Below are positions 1 through 9,980 of a DNA stretch of 64,000 nt, piece by piece. Source of the stretch: Polynucleobacter sp. 30F-ANTBAC. GTDB lineage: Bacteria > Pseudomonadota > Gammaproteobacteria > Burkholderiales > Burkholderiaceae. The notes under the pieces are model-generated. The model searched no databases, was not told where the DNA came from, and worked only from the letters and a program-made list of their open reading frames with translations. The position numbers were made by a program, and so were the translations under genes. Position 1 is the first letter of the stretch, and the number at the start of each line of letters is the position of its first letter. The stretch lies in the NCBI RefSeq assembly GCF_018882385.1, contig NZ_JACVON010000002.1, positions 186,001-250,000 of the forward strand. Direction: 5' to 3'.

Positions 1-22
1 ACTCATCCGTTTAGAGTGCTAA
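1..22 (-). promoter_or_regulatory. Partial CIRCE operator (HrcA binding site)
   Basis: CIRCE is the inverted repeat TTAGCACTC-N9-GAGTGCTAA bound by the heat-shock repressor HrcA. Bases 14-22 are exactly GAGTGCTAA, bases 5-13 are exactly nine bases, and bases 1-4 (ACTC) are the last four bases of the other arm. All 13 visible operator positions match; the first five bases of the left arm lie outside the window. The site follows a leftward TATAAT (bases 32 to 27), so it should cover the start of a transcript leaving the window to the left, downstream of ftsY. The gene it controls is not visible. Confidence 0.75.
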
Positions 23-26
23 TCCC

Positions 27-32
27 ATTATA
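27..32 (-). promoter_or_regulatory. Leftward -10 element next to CIRCE
   Basis: Read on the minus strand, bases 32 to 27 are TATAAT, a perfect sigma70 -10 hexamer. No good -35 is seen 16-18 bases upstream (only TTAAAA-like sequence). The CIRCE arm begins five bases downstream, the usual operator-over-start arrangement of HrcA-controlled promoters. Transcription would run off the left edge. Confidence 0.5.
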
Positions 33-60
33 AACCCATGATTTATATGGTTTTAAATTT

Positions 61-951
61 TTATGGAATCAATGATTTGGCGAAATCAGCTGCGTTAAAA
101 GGCTTTAAATCAGATAGCTGTTCGCCAAGGCCTATAGCTAGAACGCTAGGTGTGTTTTCAGGAATTTCCTCAGCAATAGCGCATAGGATGCCACCTTTTG
201 CTGTGCCATCAAGCTTGGTCACAATAATGGCAGATAAGCCCAAGGCTTCATGAAAGGCTTTGACTTGAGAGAGTCCGTTTTGACCCGTGTTACCATCAAT
301 TACAAGCACAGTTTCATGTGGAGCATCTGGTTGGGCTTTGGTGATGACTCGTTTCACCTTTTTAAGCTCATCCATGAGGTGGGCTTGGGTGGAAAGTCTG
401 CCAGCTGTATCGATGATCACGACATCCATTTGGCGTGAAAGCCCAGCTTGAACTGCATCATGAGCCACAGCGCCCGCATCACCACTTTCTTGGGTGATAA
501 CAGCCACTTGGTTCTTCTCGCCCCAGGCCATTAACTGTTCACGAGCTGCCGCACGAAAGGTATCTCCGGCCCCAAGAAGAACTTGTTTGCCTTGACCTTG
601 AAAAAGGTGGCATATTTTGCCAATACTCGTTGTTTTGCCTGCGCCGTTAACCCCCACAATCAACCACACAGCAGGAACAGTTGTTTTATGTAAAACTGTA
701 GAGAGTGGGTTGGATGGTCGTTCAAGCTTAGAAAGAAGATCTTCAACCAGTTTTGCAAGAATGACTTTCAGGTCTTCAACCGATTCAGTTTTTTGCTTTT
801 TAGCCTCAATCCTTAATTCTTTGATTAGCTTTTGCGTGGCATTCATACCAACATCCCCCAAAAGAAGAGCTTCTTCTAGGGATTCATACCATTCTTCATC
901 AACTTTTTGCCAAGAGAATAAGCTTGATAGGGTTTTACGTAATCCGAACAT
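61..951 (-). CDS. ftsY: Signal recognition particle receptor FtsY
   Basis: SRP receptor GTPase that docks SRP-ribosome complexes at the inner membrane for co-translational insertion. It has 296 residues: an NG domain with a helical N part (about 15-80), the P-loop GVNGAGKTT (about 100-108), the G3 motif DTAGR (181-185) and a G4 TKLDGT (about 246-251). The long acidic A domain of E. coli FtsY is absent; the protein starts with a short amphipathic segment (MFGLRKTLSSLFSW) that probably binds the membrane. It diverges from the M16 peptidase pair across a gap of 21 bases, so the two promoters must overlap. Family assignment is secure. Confidence 0.97.
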   Translation of the reverse strand: MFGLRKTLSSLFSWQKVDEEWYESLEEALLLGDVGMNATQKLIKELRIEAKKQKTESVEDLKVILAKLVEDLLSKLERPSNPLSTVLHKTTVPAVWLIVGVNGAGKTTSIGKICHLFQGQGKQVLLGAGDTFRAAAREQLMAWGEKNQVAVITQESGDAGAVAHDAVQAGLSRQMDVVIIDTAGRLSTQAHLMDELKKVKRVITKAQPDAPHETVLVIDGNTGQNGLSQVKAFHEALGLSAIIVTKLDGTAKGGILCAIAEEIPENTPSVLAIGLGEQLSDLKPFNAADFAKSLIP

Positions 952-972
952 GACCGATACAATTAAATAATT

Positions 973-2379
973 ATGAACATATTAACAACCCTGACGACCC
1001 GACTCCCATTTTTTTTAGTGGCAGCGATGGTTGCTATTAGCTTTCCAGTCTTTGCGCAAAAACAAAAACAGCAGGACACTCATGAGTATCAACTCAAAAA
1101 TGGTCTGAAAATCATCGTTAAAGAGGATCATCGAGCACCAACAATTGCCCACATGGTTTGGTATAGAGCTGGTTCAATCGATGAGGTTAACGGCAAGACC
1201 GGCGTTGCACATGTGTTGGAGCACATGATGTTTAAAGGCACTAAAAATCTCAAGCCTGGTGAATTTTCTAAAAAGGTAGCTGAAGTGGGTGGAAGAGATA
1301 ACGCGTTCACAAGCAAAGATTTCACTGCATATTTTCAACAAATAGAAAAAAGTCATTTATCTAAGATGATGGCTCTTGAAGCAGATCGAATGGCTAATCT
1401 TCGAATTTCACCAGAAGAGTTTGCAAAAGAAATCCAAGTGGTAATGGAGGAGCGTCGATTAAGAACGGATGATAACTCTCATGCTGTTGTATATGAGCAA
1501 TTAATGGCAGCCGCTTACGCTAATTCACCCTATAGAAATCCCATTATTGGCTGGATGGATGATTTAAAAAATCTAAGCTACCAAGATGCGCTTGATTGGT
1601 ACCAAGCCTGGTATGCACCAAACAATGCTGTTTTGATTGTGGTTGGAGATGTGGTGCCTAGCGAGGTTTTGGCATTAGCTCAAAAATATTATGGCAATAT
1701 TGCAGCAAAAAAAATTCCAGAGCGTAAGCCTCAAATTGAAATTCCACAAATTGGATTCAAAAAGATTAACGTCAAGGTTCCAGCAGAAAATTCAGATATC
1801 CATATGGCTTGGAAGGCTCCTAAACTAGGCTCTCAAGACCTTGATTATGTCGAGCCATATGCCCTCAGCGTCTTGTCAGCCATATTGGATGGCCACTCTA
1901 ATTCCAGATTAAATAGAAGTTTGGTAAGAGATCAGAGAATGGCTAATAGCGTTAGCTCCTCCTATGACTTAAAGGGTCGGGGTCCTCAGTTATTCTCAAT
2001 CAGCGCTTCTCCCACTAAAAATACAAATCTTGATGTTCTTGAAAAAAATATCAGAAAAATTATTCTTGAAATTAAAAACAAAGGGGTGACTGAGTTAGAG
2101 CTAAATAGGGTTAAGTCCCAACTATTGTCATCACAGATTTATAAGAGAGACTCTATATTTGCTCAGGCCATGGAAATTGGTATGTCTGAGATGGAGGGCA
2201 TTTCTTGGAGGCATTTGGATAAGGTCATTGAGAATATTCAAAAAGTTCAATCAAAAGATATTCAAGCTGTTATTGAAAAGTATTTGGTTGATGATCAGTT
2301 AACGATCGTAGTGTTAGATCCTCAGCCCTTGAGTGCTCAAAAAAAGAGCCAAGCAACTGTTTCTGGGATGAGGCATTGA
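973..2379 (+). CDS. M16 family zinc peptidase, catalytic partner
   Basis: Periplasmic pitrilysin/insulinase-type metallopeptidase of 468 residues with a Sec signal peptide (cleavage likely after VFA, residue 28). The inverted zinc motif HVLEH lies at residues 80-84, with the third ligand glutamate in the VVMEERR segment (about 159-160). Two M16 half-domains follow. The gene is one base upstream of a second M16 gene that lacks the zinc motif. Such pairs normally form a heterodimer in which the first subunit supplies the metal site and the second shapes the substrate clamp. The substrate is unknown. A weak TACAAT -10 at 958-963 may drive the operon. Confidence 0.9.
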   Translation: MNILTTLTTRLPFFLVAAMVAISFPVFAQKQKQQDTHEYQLKNGLKIIVKEDHRAPTIAHMVWYRAGSIDEVNGKTGVAHVLEHMMFKGTKNLKPGEFSKKVAEVGGRDNAFTSKDFTAYFQQIEKSHLSKMMALEADRMANLRISPEEFAKEIQVVMEERRLRTDDNSHAVVYEQLMAAAYANSPYRNPIIGWMDDLKNLSYQDALDWYQAWYAPNNAVLIVVGDVVPSEVLALAQKYYGNIAAKKIPERKPQIEIPQIGFKKINVKVPAENSDIHMAWKAPKLGSQDLDYVEPYALSVLSAILDGHSNSRLNRSLVRDQRMANSVSSSYDLKGRGPQLFSISASPTKNTNLDVLEKNIRKIILEIKNKGVTELELNRVKSQLLSSQIYKRDSIFAQAMEIGMSEMEGISWRHLDKVIENIQKVQSKDIQAVIEKYLVDDQLTIVVLDPQPLSAQKKSQATVSGMRH

Positions 2380-2380
2380 T

Positions 2381-3700
2381 ATGAAAAAATATATATATCT
2401 GGTCCTTTGTGCCTTATTGCCTATTTCAGCTTTCGCGGGCATTCCTATTCAGCACTGGACCCACTCAAATGGCGCTCAAGTTTATTTGGTTGAAGCTAAA
2501 ACAATTCCGATGCTGGATGTTCAAGTTGATTGGTTTGCGGGAGCGGTTGGAGATCCTGATAAGAAATTAGGATTAGCTTCTATGACTGCCACTCTAATTG
2601 ATAAGGGTTCTAAAGTGAATGGGCGCCTTGTTTCAGAGGCGGATATTTCTGATCAATTAGCAAGTTTAGGCGCAAGTTTAAGTTTTAGTGCGGGTGCCGA
2701 AAAAGCTAGTATGCGTTTGAGGACTTTGAGTGATGTGCAGCGTCGTGACGCATTGGTCAAGTTGGCATCTGAAATATTAAAAGCCCCTTTGTTTGATCAA
2801 AATATTTTAATGAGAGAAAAGTCTCGAGCCATTGCTGCTATTAAAGAGTCAAACTTAAAGCCAGAATTTATCTTAAGCAAAGAATTTGACCGTCAAATAT
2901 ATGGAGGTCATCCATTTGGAAAAGAGGCAACAGTAGAGACGGTACAGTCTATTGCGGCAGCTGACATCCAGGAGTTCTACAAATCTAGATATGCGGTGCA
3001 AGATGCAAAAATAACCATTGTTGGCGACATTGGTCGTGAAGATGCTGACCAATTAATTGATCGCCTGATGTCAAGCTTGCCTAAAAAAGCCAAGGTGCTA
3101 ACTCAGGCACCGGAGGTGAAATTGTTTGAAAAAAAATCTCCAGATCAAAACGTTATAAAAATTCCTCATGCTGCGCAACAGGCCCACATATCAATTGGGA
3201 TGCCTACTATTACTAGAAAGGATCCTGATTACTTCCCTATGTTGTTAGGTAATTATGTTTTAGGTGGTGGTGGGTTTGTTTCTAGGTTGATGAAAGAGGT
3301 TCGCGAGAAAAGAGGCTTGGCATACAGTGTCTATAGTTACATTGCTCCAGGTCGACAAGTGGGCCCCTTTGTTGCCGGCATGCAAACGAAGAAAGATCAA
3401 GCGGAGCTGGCCGTTGATGTTATGAAAAAAACAATTGCTGATTTTATTGATGCTGGACCAACTGAGTCTGAAATAGAGGCAGCTAAAAACAACTTAATTA
3501 ATGGCTTTCCATTGCGCATTGATAGTAATAGAAAGATTTTGGACAACGTTGCTAGCATTGCATGGAACGATCTTCCTCTGGATACCTTGGAAACTTGGAC
3601 TACCCAAATGCGCGCCGTTACTCGAGAGCAGGTGATTGCTGCGTATAAAAAGAACTTGGATATTGATAAGTTGGTCACGGTTGTTGTCGGGGCACCATGA
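2381..3700 (+). CDS. M16 family peptidase, non-catalytic partner
   Basis: Second member of the M16 pair: 439 residues with signal peptide MKKYIYLVLCALLPISAFA. Where the partner has HxxEH, this protein reads LGLASMTATLIDKG, so the zinc ligands are gone. It keeps the C-terminal SRLMKEVREKRGLAY segment typical of substrate-binding subunits such as the inactive half of mitochondrial processing peptidase-like enzymes. The start codon is one base after the upstream stop, so translation is probably coupled. It overlaps the rsmD start by four bases (ATGA). A non-catalytic role is inferred from the missing motif. Confidence 0.88.
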   Translation: MKKYIYLVLCALLPISAFAGIPIQHWTHSNGAQVYLVEAKTIPMLDVQVDWFAGAVGDPDKKLGLASMTATLIDKGSKVNGRLVSEADISDQLASLGASLSFSAGAEKASMRLRTLSDVQRRDALVKLASEILKAPLFDQNILMREKSRAIAAIKESNLKPEFILSKEFDRQIYGGHPFGKEATVETVQSIAAADIQEFYKSRYAVQDAKITIVGDIGREDADQLIDRLMSSLPKKAKVLTQAPEVKLFEKKSPDQNVIKIPHAAQQAHISIGMPTITRKDPDYFPMLLGNYVLGGGGFVSRLMKEVREKRGLAYSVYSYIAPGRQVGPFVAGMQTKKDQAELAVDVMKKTIADFIDAGPTESEIEAAKNNLINGFPLRIDSNRKILDNVASIAWNDLPLDTLETWTTQMRAVTREQVIAAYKKNLDIDKLVTVVVGAP

Positions 3701-4296
3701 GTCTAGGTAAGGTAAGAATTATTGGTGGTGAGTGGCGGGGTCGATACATTCAAGTGGCCGACCTTCCCGGTTTAAGGCCAACAGCAGATAGAACCCGAGA
3801 GACTTTATTTAATTGTTTGGGACAACGTTTAGATGGCCTTGCTTGTCTTGATATGTTTGCTGGAACGGGAGCTTTAGGGTTTGAAGCTATTTCTCGCGGG
3901 GCTAAATCAGTGCAAATGTTGGAGCTATCTCCCAAAGCTATAGAAACACTTAAAAAAAACAAAGATCATCTTGGGCGGGCTGATGGACTGGGTTCAATTG
4001 AGATCCTGAAAGTCGATGCAACTAGTTATGCCGCAGGCTTATTAGAAGATGTATTCGATATTACGTTTATTGACCCTCCTTTTGCTGATGAAAGTTTATT
4101 TTTTAAAGCTCTAAAGTTAGCGGTCAGAATCACCAAAAGAAATCAAGGGGCATTTATTTATATAGAGCACCCTAAATCAATTAATCCTGAAGAAATTCTA
4201 AAAGAAAGCCCTGAATTTGGTCATTTATGGAGTGTTCAGCGCACCATTCGCTCAGGAATGGCAATTGGAAGCCTATTAGCTCCTAAACCGTTATAA
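3697..4296 (+). CDS. rsmD: 16S rRNA (guanine(966)-N(2))-methyltransferase RsmD
   Basis: Methylates G966 of 16S rRNA in the small subunit head, using S-adenosylmethionine. The 199-residue protein has the SAM-binding motif DMFAGTGALG (52-61) and the catalytic DPPF tetrapeptide (126-129) of N2-guanine methyltransferases. The N-terminal stretch RIIGGEWRGRYI and LRPTADRTRETLFN are RsmD signatures. The start codon overlaps the stop of the preceding M16 gene. rsmD followed by coaD is a common order in proteobacteria. Confidence 0.95.
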   Translation: MSLGKVRIIGGEWRGRYIQVADLPGLRPTADRTRETLFNCLGQRLDGLACLDMFAGTGALGFEAISRGAKSVQMLELSPKAIETLKKNKDHLGRADGLGSIEILKVDATSYAAGLLEDVFDITFIDPPFADESLFFKALKLAVRITKRNQGAFIYIEHPKSINPEEILKESPEFGHLWSVQRTIRSGMAIGSLLAPKPL

Positions 4297-5697
<1,401 letters not shown>

Positions 5698-5725
5698 AGT
5701 GCTACTTTAGACTAAATTTGATTCG

Positions 5726-5754
5726 AAAAAAAACCCGCGCATGCGCGGGTTTTT
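5726..5754. terminator. Bidirectional intrinsic terminator between rplY and pth
   Basis: A perfect palindrome CCCGCGCATGCGCGGG (5734-5749) is flanked by an A-run on the left and a T-run on the right, so it can end transcripts in both directions. It should terminate the leftward prs-rplY transcript. It sits 29 bases upstream of the pth start codon. Confidence 0.85.
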
Positions 5755-5769
5755 GTAAGCGCTAAGGAA

Positions 5770-6408
5770 TTACTTCTTTTCCTCTTTAGCAGCTGGTGCT
5801 GCTGCAGGAGCTGCAGCTGGTGCTGCTGTTTCCACTTCAGCTTTAGCAGAAGGAACACGAGCATTAGCAACAACTGGGTTTTCTTGTTCAAGGTGAGATA
5901 CAAGTGCAACACCTTTTGGTAAAGGAATATCTTTAACGTGAACAGAGTGACCCACTTCAATCTTACCCAAATCAACTTGAATGAATTCTGGCAAGTCTGC
6001 AGGGAGACAGCTAACTTCAATTTCAGTTGCAATATGGCTGATCAATGCGCCACCTAACTTAACAGCAGGTGCAATTTCAGCATTTACAAAGTGCAAAGGC
6101 ACTTTAACGTGAATTTTTTGTTTAGCATCAACGCGTTGGAAGTCGATGTGAAGAACCAACGGCTTGAATGGATGCATTTGATAATCACGAAGCAGAGCCT
6201 TTTGACTCTTGCCAGCAATTTCAATATCCAAAATTGATGAGTGGAATGCTTCTTTACGCAAAGCGTGAAAAAGAGCATTGTGATCTAACTCAATAGCTTG
6301 AGGGGCTTCTGTACCACCATAAATAACACCAGGCGTTTTGCCAGTGATGCGCAGGCGGCGGCTCGCACCAGTTCCCTGTACGCTACGTTCGTAAGCGACA
6401 ACTTTCAT
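5770..6408 (-). CDS. rplY: 50S ribosomal protein L25 (CTC form)
   Basis: Binds 5S rRNA in the large subunit. This is the long CTC-type L25 (212 residues): an N-terminal 5S-binding domain (about 1-95, including [16 protein letters not shown]), a C-terminal TL5-like domain (about 100-185), and a low-complexity Ala/Pro tail ending in Lys/Glu. The tail is a common betaproteobacterial feature. It lies 96 bases downstream of prs; the gap holds a strong hairpin (6436-6465). Ribosome-binding site GGAG is seven bases before the ATG. Confidence 0.95.
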   Translation of the reverse strand: MKVVAYERSVQGTGASRRLRITGKTPGVIYGGTEAPQAIELDHNALFHALRKEAFHSSILDIEIAGKSQKALLRDYQMHPFKPLVLHIDFQRVDAKQKIHVKVPLHFVNAEIAPAVKLGGALISHIATEIEVSCLPADLPEFIQVDLGKIEVGHSVHVKDIPLPKGVALVSHLEQENPVVANARVPSAKAEVETAAPAAAPAAAPAAKEEKK

Positions 6409-6435
6409 ATGAACTCCAATATAAATAAATTAAAA

Positions 6436-6465
6436 GCTTTCCTAATCGCGACCAACTAGGAAAGC
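6436..6465 (-). terminator. Hairpin between prs and rplY: terminator or attenuator
   Basis: A perfect nine-base-pair stem (GCTTTCCTA / TAGGAAAGC) with a 12-base loop is followed on the minus strand by TTTTAATTTATTT. This looks like a leaky intrinsic terminator after prs. A TAAAAT hexamer lies just upstream of it in the same direction, so the hairpin could instead be the start of a short rplY leader. The two readings cannot be separated from sequence alone. Confidence 0.5.
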
Positions 6466-6504
6466 CTTCTATTTTAGCTTAAAAGCTTGAAAAACAATAA
6501 AAAA

Positions 6505-7476
6505 TCAAGAATCAGCGAATAAGGACATCACTGAATCGCCCGTGCTAATGCGAGAAAGTGTCTCAGCAAGTAGGGGGGCTGTTGATAAGACTCTGATTTT
6601 GCTAAGTTTTTTAGCTTCTTCATTAAGGGGGATGGTATCGGTGACCACGACCTCATCAAGAGCTGATTCAGCGATACGACCCACAGCACCACCTGATAAA
6701 ACAGGGTGGGTACAGTAAGCAACAACACTTTTGGCGCCGCGCTCCTTGAGTACTTGAGCAGCCTTGCAAAGAGTGCCGCCTGTATCAATCATGTCATCCA
6801 TAATCACACAGTGACGACCATCGACTTCACCAATAACGTGCATCACTTCAGAAACGTTAGCTTTAGGACGGCGCTTATCAATAATAGCCAAGTCACAGCC
6901 TAGTTGTTTGGCTAGGGCTCTTGCTCGAACAACGCCACCAACGTCTGGTGAAACAACGAGTAAATCAGGACCTTTTTTAGACTGAAGGTCTGTCAAAAGG
7001 ATAGGGGAAGCGTAAATATTATCCACGGGGATATCAAAGAACCCCTGGATCTGGTCTGCGTGAAGATCCATGGTTAAAACACGGTCTACACCTGCAACTT
7101 GCTGCAGCATGTTAGCCACTAGCCTGGCTGATATAGCTACTCGAGCTGAGCGAGGTCTTCTGTCTTGGCGTGCATATCCAAAGTAAGGGATCACTGCGGT
7201 AATTCTTCCGGCAGAGGCTCGTTTAAGAGCGTCTACCATAATCATGAGCTCCATTAAGTTATCGTTAGCTGGAGCACATGTGGACTGCAGAACAACAACG
7301 TGTTTTCCACGGACGTTTTCTTGGATTTCTACTTGGATTTCTCCATCGGAGAAGCGACCCACCTCAGCTTTGCCTAGTGGCAATTTAAGATGATCTGCTA
7401 CAGCCTTGGCTAGTGCAGGATTGGCGTTACCAGTAAAAACCATCATGGTTTCAGGATGCATGGAGCCTCGTGTCAT
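6505..7476 (-). CDS. prs: Ribose-phosphate pyrophosphokinase (PRPP synthetase)
   Basis: Makes PRPP from ribose 5-phosphate and ATP for purine, pyrimidine, histidine, tryptophan and NAD synthesis. 323 residues, class I. Visible motifs: [17 protein letters not shown] at the N terminus, the flexible-loop/ATP region [12 protein letters not shown], the [13 protein letters not shown] segment, and the PRPP-binding motif [11 protein letters not shown]. An alternative start at M6 would shorten it by five residues. It follows tRNA-Gln and ispE on the same strand, a conserved betaproteobacterial order. Confidence 0.96.
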   Translation of the reverse strand: MTRGSMHPETMMVFTGNANPALAKAVADHLKLPLGKAEVGRFSDGEIQVEIQENVRGKHVVVLQSTCAPANDNLMELMIMVDALKRASAGRITAVIPYFGYARQDRRPRSARVAISARLVANMLQQVAGVDRVLTMDLHADQIQGFFDIPVDNIYASPILLTDLQSKKGPDLLVVSPDVGGVVRARALAKQLGCDLAIIDKRRPKANVSEVMHVIGEVDGRHCVIMDDMIDTGGTLCKAAQVLKERGAKSVVAYCTHPVLSGGAVGRIAESALDEVVVTDTIPLNEEAKKLSKIRVLSTAPLLAETLSRISTGDSVMSLFADS

Positions 7477-7524
7477 ATTTGATATTTTTTGGATGAGTAT
7501 TTGGATTATGCGACATCTAAGTGT

Positions 7525-7601
7525 TGGCAGGGGAAGAAGGATTCGAACCTTCGCATGCCGGAATCAAAATCCGGTGCCTTAACCAACTTGGCGACTCCCC
7601 T
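7525..7601 (-). tRNA. tRNA-Gln (UUG anticodon)
   Basis: Read on the minus strand this folds as a full cloverleaf of 77 bases with an encoded CCA. The acceptor stem AGGGGAG pairs with TTCCCCT. The anticodon stem CCGGA/TCCGG encloses the loop TTTTGAT, giving anticodon TTG for glutamine (CAA, and CAG by wobble). The T-arm contains GGTTCGAATCC. It sits between ispE and prs and is probably cut from their common transcript. Confidence 0.97.
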
Positions 7602-7614
7602 CTCGCATCTACTC

Positions 7615-8475
7615 CTATGAACTGGGTTCGTATGACGGGTGCTGATGAAGCCCCTGTGTAACAAATCCTAGCCACTGATGAGGCAGCTGTTTTGACAGTT
7701 GAATGGCTAGATCAGGGTCAACTATAGCAAATACGCTGCTACCTGATCCTGACATCCTTGGGCTCGATAAAGGAGCCTTTTGGCGTAACCACTCAATTGC
7801 ATCTGCAACTGCCTGATACTTTTGAACCACTACCTTTTCACAATCATTACAGCCAAACTGTTCTTGAATAGGTGATTCAATAAAGTCTGAGATTGTAACG
7901 GTTGGGTGATTTCTCGTCAAATCCGGTGATTTAAAGACATCTACAGTCGGGATATGGGTTTGAGGGTAAATAACAAATACCGTTTTTTCAGAGAGTTCTA
8001 AGGGTTGTAAAACCTCCCCAACCCCTTCAGCAAAGGCGTTTTTACCTAATAGAAAGAAGGGTATATCGGCACCAAGCTGCAAACCCAAAGTCATCAATTC
8101 CTGCCGGCTAAAGCCGGTTTCCCAAAGCTCATTTAAGCCCCACAAGACGCTGGCAGCATCCGAAGACCCACCTCCAAGACCGGCACCCATTGGGATTTTT
8201 TTCTTTAATTCAATCGTGCACCCAAAGTTAGTTTGAGTCTTACTTTGAAGGAGTTTTGCAGCTCGAATGACTAAATCTTGCTCTGCAGGAATATTTTGAG
8301 CGCCACTGAGCCTGGTGATCTGACCATCCTCGGTTTTATGAAGGGTCACTTCATCTGATAAGTCAATTAACTGAAATACAGTCTGGAGCAAGTGGTAGCC
8401 ATCCGACCTCTGACCGGTGACGTGCAGAAATAGGTTAATTTTTGCTGGAGCAAGAAGCTGCATTGTTGCCATCAT
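7615..8475 (-). CDS. ispE: 4-diphosphocytidyl-2-C-methyl-D-erythritol kinase
   Basis: GHMP kinase of the non-mevalonate isoprenoid pathway; phosphorylates CDP-methylerythritol at the 2-hydroxyl. 286 residues. The N terminus APAKINLFLHVTG and the glycine-rich ATP loop PMGAGLGGGSSDAAS are diagnostic, and RMSGSGSSVFA is the C-terminal GHMP motif. Starts at 8475, 8472 or 8463 are all possible; the conserved sequence begins MQLLAPAK (8463). It lies three bases from the TPR-LolB gene upstream, so the two are almost certainly cotranscribed. Confidence 0.95.
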   Translation of the reverse strand: MMATMQLLAPAKINLFLHVTGQRSDGYHLLQTVFQLIDLSDEVTLHKTEDGQITRLSGAQNIPAEQDLVIRAAKLLQSKTQTNFGCTIELKKKIPMGAGLGGGSSDAASVLWGLNELWETGFSRQELMTLGLQLGADIPFFLLGKNAFAEGVGEVLQPLELSEKTVFVIYPQTHIPTVDVFKSPDLTRNHPTVTISDFIESPIQEQFGCNDCEKVVVQKYQAVADAIEWLRQKAPLSSPRMSGSGSSVFAIVDPDLAIQLSKQLPHQWLGFVTQGLHQHPSYEPSS

Positions 8476-8478
8476 GGT

Positions 8479-9945
8479 TTAGTTATCAACAGGCTCAAAA
8501 ATAAGTTTGATGACAATTGGTCCATTTGCTGTTTGACGCTCCAAGTCCAATTTTTCAAGTTGATTTTTCTCGTTCCAAGAAAAGTCCATGAACCAACCAT
8601 CTTGAATCATTTTTATGGTTCGATGAAGCTTATCTCGCTCAATTCTCGCTGAAGACCCGACTCGAGCTTGACCATTTAGCCAGTAGGATAGACCTCTTGC
8701 TGGAAGAGGTAGGCCCAAATAATTTTGAAGTAATGCATCTGCATCATGAGCTTCAAATACTTTGGCACCATCTTCTAGTTTGGCGCCAGAAGCAGTAATG
8801 GTAATTTTTGCTAGTGAGCCACCCAACGGATTTCTAATATCAAGAATATCTGTTTGACCATCATGCGATAAGCTGAAGCCACCACTACCACCATCATTCG
8901 ATTTTTGACCCGTGATCTTGACTCCAAACCGGCCATCCCATAGCTGTTGGGTACCGTTCAAAGGGGCTTTGGGAACGCGATCAGGCCACAGGCGCTCAAG
9001 AGTTTCTTTAAGGGTTTTATTGTTGGCATCAATTGATTCTGCTTTACGCCAAACAATGTCTGCGGCTTCTTTGTTAGAGGATACCCATAAAACTTCTCCA
9101 AGATGCGCCCCAATTTCAGACTCTGTTTGTATGTCGAATGCCTTTTGAAGTTGTTGTACAGCAAGCTCTTTTTTTCCTAATTTATAGTTGACCCAAGCAA
9201 CACTATCTAAAATCATCATATCGTCAGGAGCAAGCTTCTGAGCTTTTTCTAGCAATACGGCGGCTTCGTTTAATTTAATGCCTCTGTCTGCATAGGAGTA
9301 ACCGAGTGCATTGAGTGCGCTTTTATTATTTGGGTTTTTTTTGATCAGACGCTTGAGAGTTTCCTCCATCTCATTAAATTGTTTTGCTTTTTCTGCGGCA
9401 AGTGAGAAGAAGTAAAGAATTTCGTCATCGTTAATTTGAGTGATGCTGCTACGCGTGATTTGATAAAAAGCAATCAAGCCTGCATCCTCATCTTGAGATC
9501 TGGCAACCAAAGGGCGCCAGGAGTTCATCAACTTTTCTTTTTCACTTAAAGTTTTAAGGTTCTTTAGTTGAGCTTGGGCAGGGGCAACGCTTTCAGACCA
9601 GCGTTGGTTGATCATGAGTAAGGTACTAAAAATGCTTTTTGCTTCTTTAGGATCAAGTTCGTCCCATAGACGTGCCGCATCCAAAGCTAAGCTTGGAGAG
9701 TTTGCTGCGATAGCTATCTCCATGGCTCTTTGAGCAAGCCGAGCATCACGGTTATTCCTGGCCATTCCAATATAGGTTTGGTAGGCAATGCCAGCTTCTC
9801 CCCGTTGCAGGCCGATTTCTGACGCTAGTACCTGGAACATTTGCTCGGCAGTTAAGCTCTCGGAGCTATTGCCATTGGCTGCTAAGCCATGAGTGCTTAT
9901 GGCTAAAAGAGCGGCACCCACCCAAAATTTCAATTTATTTGTCAT
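8479..9945 (-). CDS. TPR protein fused to a LolB-like domain
   Basis: Exported two-part protein of 488 residues from ATG 9945 (a GTG at 9951 would add two). It has a Sec signal peptide ending near HGLA and no lipobox cysteine. The middle (about 35-320) is helical tetratricopeptide repeat, clearest at SALNALGYSYADRGIKLNEA and LDSVAWVNYKLGKKELAVQQ. The last 150 residues resemble LolB, the outer-membrane acceptor of lipoproteins from LolA: NPLGGSLAKI, the LLQNYLGLPLPARGLSYWLNG stretch, and a final hydrophobic strand IVIKLIF. Betaproteobacteria usually have a TPR gene followed by a separate lolB lipoprotein gene before ispE. Here they form one frame without an internal stop or second signal. TPR call firm; LolB call rests on motif and gene position. 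Confidence 0.75.
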   Translation of the reverse strand: MTNKLKFWVGAALLAISTHGLAANGNSSESLTAEQMFQVLASEIGLQRGEAGIAYQTYIGMARNNRDARLAQRAMEIAIAANSPSLALDAARLWDELDPKEAKSIFSTLLMINQRWSESVAPAQAQLKNLKTLSEKEKLMNSWRPLVARSQDEDAGLIAFYQITRSSITQINDDEILYFFSLAAEKAKQFNEMEETLKRLIKKNPNNKSALNALGYSYADRGIKLNEAAVLLEKAQKLAPDDMMILDSVAWVNYKLGKKELAVQQLQKAFDIQTESEIGAHLGEVLWVSSNKEAADIVWRKAESIDANNKTLKETLERLWPDRVPKAPLNGTQQLWDGRFGVKITGQKSNDGGSGGFSLSHDGQTDILDIRNPLGGSLAKITITASGAKLEDGAKVFEAHDADALLQNYLGLPLPARGLSYWLNGQARVGSSARIERDKLHRTIKMIQDGWFMDFSWNEKNQLEKLDLERQTANGPIVIKLIFEPVDN

Positions 9946-9980
9946 AAGCACATTCTAATCTCACAGCCTACAATTACGAT

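Noticed and set aside
5712..6032. A 106-codon leucine/glutamine-rich frame inside rplY
   Set aside because: It is the frame-shifted reading of the Ala/Pro-rich L25 tail; low complexity and no ribosome-binding site.
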